Source of the DNA: RGIG4097 sp045613765
GTDB taxonomy: Bacteria > Bacillota > Clostridia > Christensenellales > CAG-917
Assembly: GCA_045613765.1 (NCBI GenBank)
Contig: JAZLBO010000005.1
Span: forward strand, 1 to 64,000
Reading direction: 5' to 3'
DNA: 64,000 nucleotides
The number at the start of each line of letters is the position of its first letter. Within the stretch, counting starts at the first letter, position 1. The position numbers were made by a program, and so were the translations under genes. Of this stretch, positions 44,115 to 52,469 are shown one piece after another. Under the pieces are notes generated by a model. That model was not told the origin of the DNA. It ran no database searches and was given only the letters and a program-made list of their open reading frames with translations.

Positions 44115-44366
44115 ATGAAAAGAATTGGTGTAGTAGGCATTGTAATCAAGGGCGACAGAGCAGTTGCAGTTGAAATGCAAAAGGTTTTGAGCGAGTTTGG
44201 TGACATCATCATTGGCAGAATGGGTGTGCCAAGACCTGAGGCAAACGTCATCAGCATTATCGTTGAAGGCAGTGTGGAAAGAGTGTCTGCATTGACAGGC
44301 AGACTTGGTAAGTTTGAGGAACTTTCAGTGAAGTCTGCACTGACATCTGTTGAAATTGATTGTTGA
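44115..44366 (+). CDS. TM1266-family putative iron-only hydrogenase system regulator
   Basis: The 83-residue protein has the ferredoxin-like fold pattern of the TM1266 family (CopG/ACT-like): RIGVVGIVIKGDRAV at the start, FGDIIIGRMGVPRPE in the middle and ISIIVEG...ALTGRLGKF after it. Relatives lie near [FeFe]-hydrogenase maturation genes; no such gene is in this window. An importer of the NMT1 type follows. AGGAG is 7 bases before the ATG. Confidence 0.82.
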   Translation: MKRIGVVGIVIKGDRAVAVEMQKVLSEFGDIIIGRMGVPRPEANVISIIVEGSVERVSALTGRLGKFEELSVKSALTSVEIDC

Positions 44367-44470
44367 CATAAAAAGCACTTAAAATCTCAAAATAATACAA
44401 TAAAACACAGATTATGTTATATATTGCAAATGATTGGTGTTGATATATGGACATAAAAGGAGAAAGACGT

Positions 44471-45511
44471 ATGAAAAAAATATCTATAATTATAGTGGCA
44501 TTATTGTTGTGTGCAACACTCTTTACGCTTGTTGCTTGCAACCCTGTAACCCCCGACAATACTGACGGCGATCCCGATGCAAACCAAAGCAAAGGCTCAC
44601 TTCGTTTTGTTATGCCTGACGGCACACCTGCACTTGCTGCATTGAGTTTCCTTGGCGAAACCAAAGATATTGGCGGCTACAAGGTGACAACGGAAATCGT
44701 TGCATCAACGTCAATTCAAACTGAAATCGGTGGTGGCAAAGCAGACGTTATTATCGCACCCACCAACGCAGGCGCAAATCTTATCAACAAAGGCGCAGAC
44801 TACAAACTTGTGTCAGTTGCAGTTGAAGGCAGTCTTTACCTTATCGGCAAACCCGAAAAGGTTGACGGAAACACAACAATCAACATTGACGATTTGAAAG
44901 GCAAGAAGATTGCATCAATCGGTCAAAACAACACACCCGACAAAGTTTTCAAGTATATCATTGACAACACGGACGGTGTCACTTATGACGATACAAATGA
45001 CGTCATCACGTTCAGTGACGGTCAAACTGCAACAATTGAGTGGTGTGCAGACGGCCCTGCAGCAAAGGTTGCACTTATGAGAGAAAACAATCCTTGCGAC
45101 TTTGCAATCGTAGGCGAACCTGCAGCAACTGCATTTGGCACTGCAAATGGTGGTGGTTTCTCTGCAAGAATGGATTTGCAAGCACTTTACAAAGCAATCA
45201 ACGGCAACGACGCCAACTATCCTCAAGCAAGTCTTTTTGTCAAGACAGAACTCACAAAGGATGCAGAATTTATGGCTGCACTTTTGAAAGCACTTGAAGA
45301 TAGCAGAGATTGGGTCATTGCAAACCCCACTGAAGTGACAGCAACAATTCAAGCAAAGGGCAGTACAACCACTTTCCCTGCACCCAGCATTCCCAGATGC
45401 GCAATCGTTGTGAATAGAGCAGACAACACTGCAACGCAACAAGCAATCATCACATATCTCAATCTTATGATCCCTGCAGTCAACTGGGCAAACGTAGATT
45501 TGTTTGTGTAA
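44471..45511 (+). CDS. ABC importer substrate-binding lipoprotein (NMT1/SsuA-like)
   Basis: The 346-residue lipoprotein has a signal with lipobox LVAC (Cys about 21) and a type-2 periplasmic-binding fold: RFVMPDGTPALAALSFL, then VIIAPTNAGANLINKGADYKLV and KGKKIASIGQNNTPDKVFKYI. This is the NMT1/THI5-like and taurine/nitrate receptor group. The ligand is unknown; thiamine precursors, sulfonates or aromatic acids are all possible for the family. AAGGAG lies 9 bases before ATG 44471. It is the first gene of a complete importer. Confidence 0.85.
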   Translation: MKKISIIIVALLLCATLFTLVACNPVTPDNTDGDPDANQSKGSLRFVMPDGTPALAALSFLGETKDIGGYKVTTEIVASTSIQTEIGGGKADVIIAPTNAGANLINKGADYKLVSVAVEGSLYLIGKPEKVDGNTTINIDDLKGKKIASIGQNNTPDKVFKYIIDNTDGVTYDDTNDVITFSDGQTATIEWCADGPAAKVALMRENNPCDFAIVGEPAATAFGTANGGGFSARMDLQALYKAINGNDANYPQASLFVKTELTKDAEFMAALLKALEDSRDWVIANPTEVTATIQAKGSTTTFPAPSIPRCAIVVNRADNTATQQAIITYLNLMIPAVNWANVDLFV

Positions 45512-45582
45512 CAGTTGAGTGTGGCGAATTGCCGATAATCAACTGAAATATCAAAAAAAGAAATGGTAGGTTTTCAAATCAA

Positions 45583-46353
45583 ATGAAAAAACTTGATGCA
45601 AAAACAAAAAAGATAATAGAGAACGTGGCATATCCACTTTTATCCATACTTCTTGTAGTGGGGATATGGTGGATTGTGTCTGCCGTCAAGGACAAACCAC
45701 TGGTTTTGCCAACACCCGACAAAGTTGTGGTTGAGTTTTTCAACCTATTTGCAGGGGCAAACTTTTGGAAATCCGTGGGACTTACGCTTCTTCGTACAGT
45801 GATATGCTTTGCCATATCCTTTGTCCTTGCCTTTGCAATGGCAGTTCTTGGTGGACTTTGGACGCCCATACACAAGGTTATGTCCCCCATTGTCAGCATA
45901 CTTCGTTCTGCGCCGACACTTGCCATCATACTTGTGATGATGCTCTGGGTGGACGGACAAACAGCACCTGTCTTTGTGGGATTCCTCATAGCCTTCCCCA
46001 TTTTGTATCAAGGCATATACACAGCAATAGTTGGCGTTGACAAAGACCTTGTTGAAATGGCAAAGTTCTACAAAGTCAAGCCTGCCGATATTATCTTTGG
46101 ATTGTATGCTCCAGAGATTGCACCACAAACGTTTGACGTGTCAAAGACAACAATCTCATTGACGTTGAAGGTTGTCATTGCAGCAGAAGTTTTGACCTAT
46201 GCAAAGGGCAGTATCGGTCTTGAAATGCAAAGGGCAAATCAAGCATTTGAAGTGGCAATTCTCCTTGCTTGGACAATACTTGCAATAGTCTTGTCCTTTG
46301 CCTTTGAAGGAATTGTCATTGGCATCAAGAGACTTTGGGGGTTGAGAAAATGA
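45583..46353 (+). CDS. ABC importer permease (SsuC/TauC-like)
   Basis: The 256-residue protein has six membrane segments and the cytoplasmic coupling loop DKDLVEMAKFYKVKPADII (about 147-165), which contacts the ATPase. FWKSVGLTLLRTVICF and LRSAPTLAIILVMMLW are typical of the SsuC/TauC group. Its stop overlaps the ATPase start as ATGA (46350-46353). Confidence 0.9.
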   Translation: MKKLDAKTKKIIENVAYPLLSILLVVGIWWIVSAVKDKPLVLPTPDKVVVEFFNLFAGANFWKSVGLTLLRTVICFAISFVLAFAMAVLGGLWTPIHKVMSPIVSILRSAPTLAIILVMMLWVDGQTAPVFVGFLIAFPILYQGIYTAIVGVDKDLVEMAKFYKVKPADIIFGLYAPEIAPQTFDVSKTTISLTLKVVIAAEVLTYAKGSIGLEMQRANQAFEVAILLAWTILAIVLSFAFEGIVIGIKRLWGLRK

Positions 46354-47057
46354 GCGAAATTACCGTAAAAAACTTATGTGTAAAATATGGCGAACAAGTT
46401 GTCTTTGAATCCTTTGATGCCACCTTTGAAAAGGGCAAAATCAACGTTATCCTTGGTGGCAGTGGCGTTGGCAAATCAACCTTGATTGGAGCAATCGCAG
46501 GGCTTGTAAAACACGATGGCGATATCGAAGGTGTTGATGGTGGAATTTCTTACATTTTTCAAAAAGACAGGTTAATACCATCAATTTCGGTGTATAAAAA
46601 CCTTGATTTGATACTTAAATCAGTTTACAAAGACAAGGAAGAACGCAAACAACATATTGAAGAAATGCTTGAAATCCTTGAAATTACAGACTGCCGTGAC
46701 AAGCGCCCAAGTGAGATAAGTGGTGGTCAAGCACAGCGTGCCTGCATGGCAAGAGCCTTTCTGTATCCAAGCGAAGTTTTGCTTATGGACGAGCCCTTCA
46801 AGGCACTTGATACTGCACTGCGCCATAGGTTGTTTGAGTGGCTTTTCCGTCTTTGTGAGATAAGCCCGAAGACAATCATCTTTGTCACTCACGCCATTGA
46901 CGAGTGTCTTCTTTCGGCAGACAAATATATGGTCATTGGTGGAAGGCCGGCAAACATTGTTCTTGAAGGCAAAATTGACACAGACAAACAATCAAGAAAA
47001 CTCACGGATACAAATCTTGTTGACATAAGAAACTCATTGCTTGGGGCAATCAACTGA
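46350..47057 (+). CDS. ABC importer ATPase (SsuB/TauB-like)
   Basis: The 235-residue ATPase has Walker A GGSGVGKST (about 31-39), the Q-loop FQKDRLIP, the signature ISGGQAQRACMARAF (about 123), Walker B VLLMDEP and the H-loop THA. FQKDRLIPSISVYKN is characteristic of nitrate/sulfonate/taurine-type importers. ATG 46350 was chosen over an upstream ATG because of the ATGA overlap with the permease. Confidence 0.9.
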   Translation: MSEITVKNLCVKYGEQVVFESFDATFEKGKINVILGGSGVGKSTLIGAIAGLVKHDGDIEGVDGGISYIFQKDRLIPSISVYKNLDLILKSVYKDKEERKQHIEEMLEILEITDCRDKRPSEISGGQAQRACMARAFLYPSEVLLMDEPFKALDTALRHRLFEWLFRLCEISPKTIIFVTHAIDECLLSADKYMVIGGRPANIVLEGKIDTDKQSRKLTDTNLVDIRNSLLGAIN

Positions 47058-47135
47058 CAAAGATTTGTGATGCTGGGTGAGAGCCAACTTGCAAGGATAA
47101 ATAGTTTAATTCTTTCAAATTGGGGGTCAAATCAC

Positions 47136-47163
47136 TTGACTATATTTTTGATTGTGTTATAAT
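47136..47163 (+). promoter_or_regulatory. rpmE promoter
   Basis: TTGACT (47136-47141) and TATAAT (47158-47163) are 16 bp apart. A leader of about 72 bases follows. Confidence 0.75.
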
Positions 47164-47169
47164 AAAGAA

Positions 47170-47241
47170 ACTTTATGTCATATACACGTATTCATGGTGG
47201 CGTGTGTGGATGTAAAAATCATTATATCAGGAGAACTGAAC
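47170..47241 (+). promoter_or_regulatory. L31 mRNA leader, possible autoregulatory site
   Basis: The leader contains a hairpin with arms ACACG and CGTGT (about 47185-47206) and ends with an AGGAG ribosome site. Ribosomal protein L31 binds its own leader in several bacterial groups. A match to the Firmicutes L31 leader is suspected from position only. Confidence 0.4.
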
Positions 47242-47448
47242 ATGAAAGAAGGTATTCATCCCGATTACCATACCGTAAACGTTATCTGCGCTTGCGGTCA
47301 CACATTCCAAACAGGCACCACAAAGAAAGGTGACGAACTTAGAGTAGAAATCTGCTCAAAGTGCCATCCTTACTTCACAGGCAAGCAAAAGCTGGTTGAC
47401 ACCGGTGGCCGTGTTGATAAGTTCAAGAAGAGATACAATCTCGATTAG
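47242..47448 (+). CDS. rpmE: Ribosomal protein L31
   Basis: The 68-residue protein of the 50S subunit has the zinc-binding form: CACGH near residue 16 and CSKCHPYFTGKQK near 37, and ends KRYNL. The zinc form is usually replaced by a Cys-free paralogue when zinc is scarce; no paralogue is in the window. AGGAG precedes ATG 47242. It heads a translation cluster with prmC and prfA. Confidence 0.95.
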   Translation: MKEGIHPDYHTVNVICACGHTFQTGTTKKGDELRVEICSKCHPYFTGKQKLVDTGGRVDKFKKRYNLD

Positions 47449-47505
47449 TTTGGAAGGAATACAGTCGCCAAATGGTGACTGTATTTTGCTTTTTTTAGGG
47501 TATTT

Positions 47506-49353
47506 ATGGCAAAAATGAAAGAAGATAAGGTCAAAAAAGAGAAAAGTTGCCCCGTAAAACGTACTTCAATCGGTGGTCAAGCTGTGCTTGAAGGCGTCAT
47601 GATGAAGGGCGAAAGTGTCATTGCAACTGCAGTGAGAACAGAGGCAGGCGAGATCACTGTCGAAAGCAAACGTGTCAAAAGTGCAAAGGAAAGAAATGTA
47701 TTTTTACGTTTGCCTTTTGTGCGTGGTGTTGTCAATCTCATCACACAACTTTTTGATGGTATGCGTATTTTGATGCGCTCGGCAGAAGTCTATGGCGACT
47801 TTGCAGAACCCACCAGATTTGAAAAGAAAATGGCAGAGAAGTGCAAGATTAATCCTATGAATATTATGCTTGGATTTTCACTTGTTCTTGGCGTTGCTCT
47901 TGCAGTTCTGCTCTTTGTGTTTACACCCAACGCTCTTGCTGGTCTTATCTGCAAAATACCTGCCATTGCCAATCACTCACTCCATAGCCTTTGGTATAGT
48001 TTGATTGAAGGTGGCATTATGCTTGTTGTCTTTGTGATATACATACTTTTCTGCACCTTAATGAAGGACGTCAAGAGAGTGTTTATGTATCACGGAGCAG
48101 AGCACAAAGTTATCAGTTGCTATGAGCACGGCCTTGATTTGACCGTTGAAAATGCAAAGACAATGTCCACAAAACATAGTCGTTGTGGCACAACATTTCT
48201 TTTCTTCGTGCTTATGGTCAGCCTTGCAACATTTACCGTCATCAACTGGGGACTTGGCGAACTTGGTTGGCTCACAGGCAAAACCGTCGTTGATGCACTG
48301 ATCAAAATGGCATCAAAACTTGTATTCTTGCCCTTTGTTGCAGGCGTATCTTATGAAATATTGAAACTTCTTGCCAAGTCAGATGCACTCCCCGTACGTA
48401 TATTGCGCGCACCCGGTATGTGGCTTCAAAAGTTGACCACCAAAGAACCCACAGACGATATGCTTGAAGTGAGCATTGCTGCATTTACGACAGTTTTGGC
48501 AATGGAAGAAGATCCCACCATCCCCACGACAACATTTGATATCAAGATGCCCACACCTGTTGCAAGAAAGCGTATTGAAGACAGAGTGAAGGATATTGAC
48601 CAAAGCGATATTGACTGGATTTTGGTGGAAGTCACTGGCAAAAAGCGTAGTGAACTTGCAACCTTTGACAGACTTTCTCAAGCCGAATATGAAAAGGCAA
48701 TAAAGATTGCAGAGAAGATGGCAGACGGCACACCTTTGCAATATGCTCTTGGCAACACCGAGTTTTACGGATTGAAACTTGCCGTCAACAAGAGTGTGCT
48801 TATCCCTCGCCCTGAAACTGAACTTCTTGCAGAAAAGGCAATCAATCTCATCAAAGAAAAGGGATACGGAACTTGCCTTGATATATGCACAGGCAGTGGC
48901 GCAATCGCAATCGCAGTGAGCAAGAATACGGCAGTTGAAATGACTGCAAGTGATATATCACTTGACGCACTTGAAGTTGCAAGGTCAAATGCAGTCTTGA
49001 ACGGCGCAAAGATCAATTTTGTGAGCAGTGATTTGTTTGCAAACGTTGATGGCAAGTTTGATATTATCACTGCAAATCCCCCCTATATTCCCACAAAGGA
49101 TATTGAAACTCTCGACAAAAAAGTGAAAGATTTTGAGCCTACACTCGCTCTTGATGGTGGCGAAGACGGACTTGATCTTTACAAGAGAATTGCAGACACT
49201 CTTGACACTTGCCTTAACGATAACGGAACACTTCTTCTTGAATTTGGCATTGGTCAAAGTGCAGGCATCAAGGAAATATTCTCGGCATACCAAGTGGAAA
49301 TCCTTCTTGACCTTGAAGGTGTTGAACGTATTGCCGTAGTGACAAGAAATTAA
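47506..49353 (+). CDS. prmC: DUF1385-PrmC fusion: membrane domain plus release factor glutamine methyltransferase
   Basis: The 615-residue protein joins two normally separate neighbours. Residues 20-320 are a DUF1385 membrane protein (SIGGQAVLEGVMMKG, GVVNLITQL, YHGAEHKVISCYE, about four helices). Residues 350-615 are PrmC/HemK, which methylates the glutamine of the GGQ motif in release factors. The catalytic part has LIPRPETELL (about 427), the SAM loop DICTGSGAIAIAV (about 463) and NPPYIP (about 525). The frame is uninterrupted and the linker is short and charged. The methyltransferase would be tethered to the membrane. The substrate gene prfA follows at once. DUF1385 alone has no known function. 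Confidence 0.92.
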   Translation: MAKMKEDKVKKEKSCPVKRTSIGGQAVLEGVMMKGESVIATAVRTEAGEITVESKRVKSAKERNVFLRLPFVRGVVNLITQLFDGMRILMRSAEVYGDFAEPTRFEKKMAEKCKINPMNIMLGFSLVLGVALAVLLFVFTPNALAGLICKIPAIANHSLHSLWYSLIEGGIMLVVFVIYILFCTLMKDVKRVFMYHGAEHKVISCYEHGLDLTVENAKTMSTKHSRCGTTFLFFVLMVSLATFTVINWGLGELGWLTGKTVVDALIKMASKLVFLPFVAGVSYEILKLLAKSDALPVRILRAPGMWLQKLTTKEPTDDMLEVSIAAFTTVLAMEEDPTIPTTTFDIKMPTPVARKRIEDRVKDIDQSDIDWILVEVTGKKRSELATFDRLSQAEYEKAIKIAEKMADGTPLQYALGNTEFYGLKLAVNKSVLIPRPETELLAEKAINLIKEKGYGTCLDICTGSGAIAIAVSKNTAVEMTASDISLDALEVARSNAVLNGAKINFVSSDLFANVDGKFDIITANPPYIPTKDIETLDKKVKDFEPTLALDGGEDGLDLYKRIADTLDTCLNDNGTLLLEFGIGQSAGIKEIFSAYQVEILLDLEGVERIAVVTRN

Positions 49354-49385
49354 GACTTATTTAACTTATTGGAGCAATAATAGTT

Positions 49386-50474
49386 ATGAAAATATCAGCA
49401 GGTATGCTCTCAAAACTTGACAAAATCAAGGTGAGATACAATGAAATAGGCGAGTTGCTTTCAAAGCCCGAAGTCATCTCCGACCAAAAGAAATTTAGAG
49501 AACTGGGCAAGGAACTTGCAGGACTTACACCTATTGTAGAGTGCTATGATCTCTATTCTTCACACAAAAAGCAATTTGAAGATTGTGAGGAATTGTTGGC
49601 AATCGAAACAGACGCAGATATGCGTGACCTTTTGAAAGCAGAACAAAACGAACTCCGTGACACTCTTGAAGAAGATGAAAACAATCTCAAGATTGCACTT
49701 CTTCCCAAAGATCCCAACGAAGACAACAACGTTATCGTTGAAATCCGTGGTGGTGCAGGTGGCGAAGAAGCAAGTTTGTTTGGCACAGAACTTATGAAGA
49801 TGTATTATCACTTTGCAGATGCCAACAGATGGAAAGTTGAAGAAATCAACATCAACATGACAGAACTCGGTGGCGTCAAGGAAGCAGTCTTTATGATCGC
49901 AGGCAAGGGCGCATACGGCAAACTTAAGTTTGAAAGTGGTGTTCATAGAGTTCAGAGAGTGCCCGAAACAGAATCTCAAGGCAGAATTCATACGTCAACG
50001 GTTACAGTGGCAGTGCTCCCCGAAGCAGAAGACGTTGAAATCGTCATTGAAGAAAAGGATCTCAAGATTGACACGTACAGAAGTTCTGGCGCAGGTGGAC
50101 AGCATGTCAACAAGACGGAATCTGCAATCCGTATGACACATATCCCCACGGGTATCGTTGTTGAGTGTCAAGATGAACGAAGCCAAATTAAGAATAGAGA
50201 AAAGGCAATGAAGGTTATGAAATCACGCCTTTACGACCATTTCCAATCACAAGCCGACAAGGAATATGCAGAGGCACGTCGTGCTCAAGTTGGCACAGGG
50301 GACAGAAGTGAACGTATTAGAACATACAACTTTCCCCAAGGCAGAGTCACCGACCACCGTATTGGATTTACACTTTATTCTCTTGATAAATTTATGCTTG
50401 GCGATATGGGTGAAATGATCTCTGCCCTCCAAATCGCAGTGCAAAACAAACTTCTTGAGAACGTAGAAGAATAA
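49386..50474 (+). CDS. prfA: Peptide chain release factor 1
   Basis: RF1 recognises UAA and UAG stop codons and triggers peptide release. The 362-residue protein is full length, with GGAGGEEASLFGTELMKMY (about 118-137), the catalytic loop SSGAGGQHVNKTESAIR (GGQ at about 235) and the PXT-type recognition domain between. The Gln of GGQ is the target of PrmC, encoded just upstream. A GGAG site precedes the ATG. Confidence 0.95.
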   Translation: MKISAGMLSKLDKIKVRYNEIGELLSKPEVISDQKKFRELGKELAGLTPIVECYDLYSSHKKQFEDCEELLAIETDADMRDLLKAEQNELRDTLEEDENNLKIALLPKDPNEDNNVIVEIRGGAGGEEASLFGTELMKMYYHFADANRWKVEEININMTELGGVKEAVFMIAGKGAYGKLKFESGVHRVQRVPETESQGRIHTSTVTVAVLPEAEDVEIVIEEKDLKIDTYRSSGAGGQHVNKTESAIRMTHIPTGIVVECQDERSQIKNREKAMKVMKSRLYDHFQSQADKEYAEARRAQVGTGDRSERIRTYNFPQGRVTDHRIGFTLYSLDKFMLGDMGEMISALQIAVQNKLLENVEE

Positions 50475-50503
50475 GCAAAAGCAGAAAAATAAAAAATTAG
50501 GAC

Positions 50504-50532
50504 TTGTTTTTTGGTTATATTTTATGTAAAAT
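50504..50532 (+). promoter_or_regulatory. Promoter before the P-loop protein and thrC
   Basis: TTGTTT (50504-50509) and TAAAAT (50527-50532) are 17 bp apart, followed by AGAGGTG and ATG 50550. Confidence 0.6.
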
Positions 50533-50549
50533 ATAATCAGAGGTGAAAA

Positions 50550-50972
50550 ATGATAAAACTTATTACAGGCAACAAAGGCGCAGGCAAAACCAAAGCAATT
50601 ATTGATATCGCCAACGATCACGTTGAAACAGCAAAGGGCGACATCGTCTTCTTGACAGATACAGACAGATATATGTATTCCCTTCGTTATCAAATCCGTG
50701 CAATCAACACAGCAATCCTTCATCGTGGCACAGAACCTATCGTCCGTGAAGATATGCTTGTTGGTTTCATTTATGGTGTCCTTGCAGGCAACCATGATAT
50801 CGAAACAATGTACATTGACGGTGCACACCGTATGCTCGGCAAAACAGCCGACCAAATGGAACACTTCTTCAGTGACCTTGAAGAAATTGGTGAAAAGACA
50901 GAAACTGACTTTGTTTTGACAGTGAGCCAAGAAGAAGATCTCCCTGAATTTTTGAACAAGTATTTGGGATAA
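50550..50972 (+). CDS. Small P-loop NTPase-like protein
   Basis: The 140-residue protein starts with a Walker A motif, ITGNKGAGKTK (residues 5-15). A hydrophobic strand ending in Asp (ETMYIDGAH, about 87-95) fits a Walker B. Only the nucleotide-binding core is present, with no helicase or GTPase motifs. I do not recognise the family beyond conserved hypothetical ATPases of Clostridia. It lies 7 bases before thrC and shares its promoter. Confidence 0.7.
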   Translation: MIKLITGNKGAGKTKAIIDIANDHVETAKGDIVFLTDTDRYMYSLRYQIRAINTAILHRGTEPIVREDMLVGFIYGVLAGNHDIETMYIDGAHRMLGKTADQMEHFFSDLEEIGEKTETDFVLTVSQEEDLPEFLNKYLG

Positions 50973-50979
50973 TCAGTCA

Positions 50980-52467
50980 ATGAAATACATAAGCACACGC
51001 AACGCAGAATGTTCATATTCTGCGCCTGAAACCATAGTCAAAGGTATTGCAGATGACGGCGGACTTTTTGTTCCGTCGTCTTTTCCAACCATAGACAGTA
51101 ATTTTATCAGTGGTTTTGAAGATCTTTCATACCCTGAAAGAGTGGCAAAAGTCCTGCATCTTTATATGGACGAGTTTTCTTATGAGGAACTTTTGTCCTA
51201 TGCAGAAAAGGCATACTCTCGCTTTGACGGAGATCCTTGTCCCGTTGTAAAAATTGAAGATGCGCTCTTTGTGATGGAACTTTGGCACGGCCCTACCTTT
51301 GCTTTCAAAGACATGGCTCTCACGTTGCTCCCTCATCTTATGGTTGCATCCAAAAAGAAATTGGGCATTGATGAAAAGACTTTGGTCTTGGTTGCAACAA
51401 GTGGCGACACGGGTAAAGCAGCCCTTGAAGGTTTCAAAAACGTTGACGGCACAGAAGTTATGGTATTCTTCCCCCGTCACGGTGTCAGTGATATGCAATT
51501 CCTTCAAATGTCCACACAAGAAGGAGACAATCTTTCAGTGGTTGGCATCAACGGAAACTTTGATGACGCTCAAAGAGCAGTAAAGGAAATGTTTGTTGAC
51601 GAAAGTCTTGCAAGTGCATTGAAAGCAACGGGCAGAGCAACGTCATCAGCCAACTCAATCAACTGGGGAAGACTTGCCCCACAAATTGCATACTACATTT
51701 CATCATACGCAGACCTTGTTGCAAGTGGCGAGATTGAAAATGGGGACAAAATCAATTTTGTCGTGCCAACGGGCAACTTTGGCAATATCCTTGCAGGATA
51801 TTATGCCTACAAGATGGGACTTCCCGTTGCAAAACTCATTGTGGCATCAAATGCAAACAACGTGTTGACAGATTTCTTCAACGAAGGCAAATATTCAGTC
51901 AATAGAAGTTTCTACAAGACGGCATCTCCTTCAATGGATATCCTTGTGTCATCAAACCTTGAAAGACTTTTGTTTGAACTTTCAGGCAGAGATGCAGGTC
52001 TTATGAGAGAGATATACAAGGACTTGAAAGAAAAGGGTGAATTTACCTTTGACAAGAAACTTCTTGACAACAGTATATTTGAAGCAGGTTGGGCAGACGA
52101 GGCAGAAACCAAAGAGGCAATTTACAATTACTTTGACCTTGATGACGTCACGTTTGACCCACACACTGCAGTTGCAGGCAGTGTCTATAATGACTATTCA
52201 ATCGACACTGAAGATGATACAACAACCATAATCGTGTCAACTGCAAGCCCTTACAAATTCCCCATCGACGTCCTTGAAGCATTGACAGGCAAGCGTGAAA
52301 AGGACACTTTCAAGGCAATGCTCAAACTGCAAAACGAAAGTGGTCTTGATTGTCCCGGGGAACTCTACTACATAAACGAAAAGAAAATTATCCACAAAAA
52401 AGTCGTGGGCATCAAAGATGTCAAGCAAGCAGTGCTTGACTTTGCTCTCGACACAACAAGAGGTTAA
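50980..52467 (+). CDS. threonine synthase (thrC): Threonine synthase
   Basis: ThrC is a PLP enzyme that turns O-phosphohomoserine into threonine. The 495-residue protein is of the long class: SYSAPETIVKGIADDGGLFVP at the start, the PLP lysine in HGPTFAFKDMAL (about residue 110) and VATSGDTGKAALEGF (about 135). The C-terminal part is normal. It is followed by trpS after 2 bases. No riboswitch or leader peptide for threonine control is seen. Confidence 0.95.
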   Translation: MKYISTRNAECSYSAPETIVKGIADDGGLFVPSSFPTIDSNFISGFEDLSYPERVAKVLHLYMDEFSYEELLSYAEKAYSRFDGDPCPVVKIEDALFVMELWHGPTFAFKDMALTLLPHLMVASKKKLGIDEKTLVLVATSGDTGKAALEGFKNVDGTEVMVFFPRHGVSDMQFLQMSTQEGDNLSVVGINGNFDDAQRAVKEMFVDESLASALKATGRATSSANSINWGRLAPQIAYYISSYADLVASGEIENGDKINFVVPTGNFGNILAGYYAYKMGLPVAKLIVASNANNVLTDFFNEGKYSVNRSFYKTASPSMDILVSSNLERLLFELSGRDAGLMREIYKDLKEKGEFTFDKKLLDNSIFEAGWADEAETKEAIYNYFDLDDVTFDPHTAVAGSVYNDYSIDTEDDTTTIIVSTASPYKFPIDVLEALTGKREKDTFKAMLKLQNESGLDCPGELYYINEKKIIHKKVVGIKDVKQAVLDFALDTTRG

Positions 52468-52469
52468 TT

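Noticed and set aside
47058..47135. T-box or other riboswitch before rpmE
   Set aside because: The short GGGTGAGAG-like stretch lacks a T-box core and no terminator/antiterminator pair is seen.
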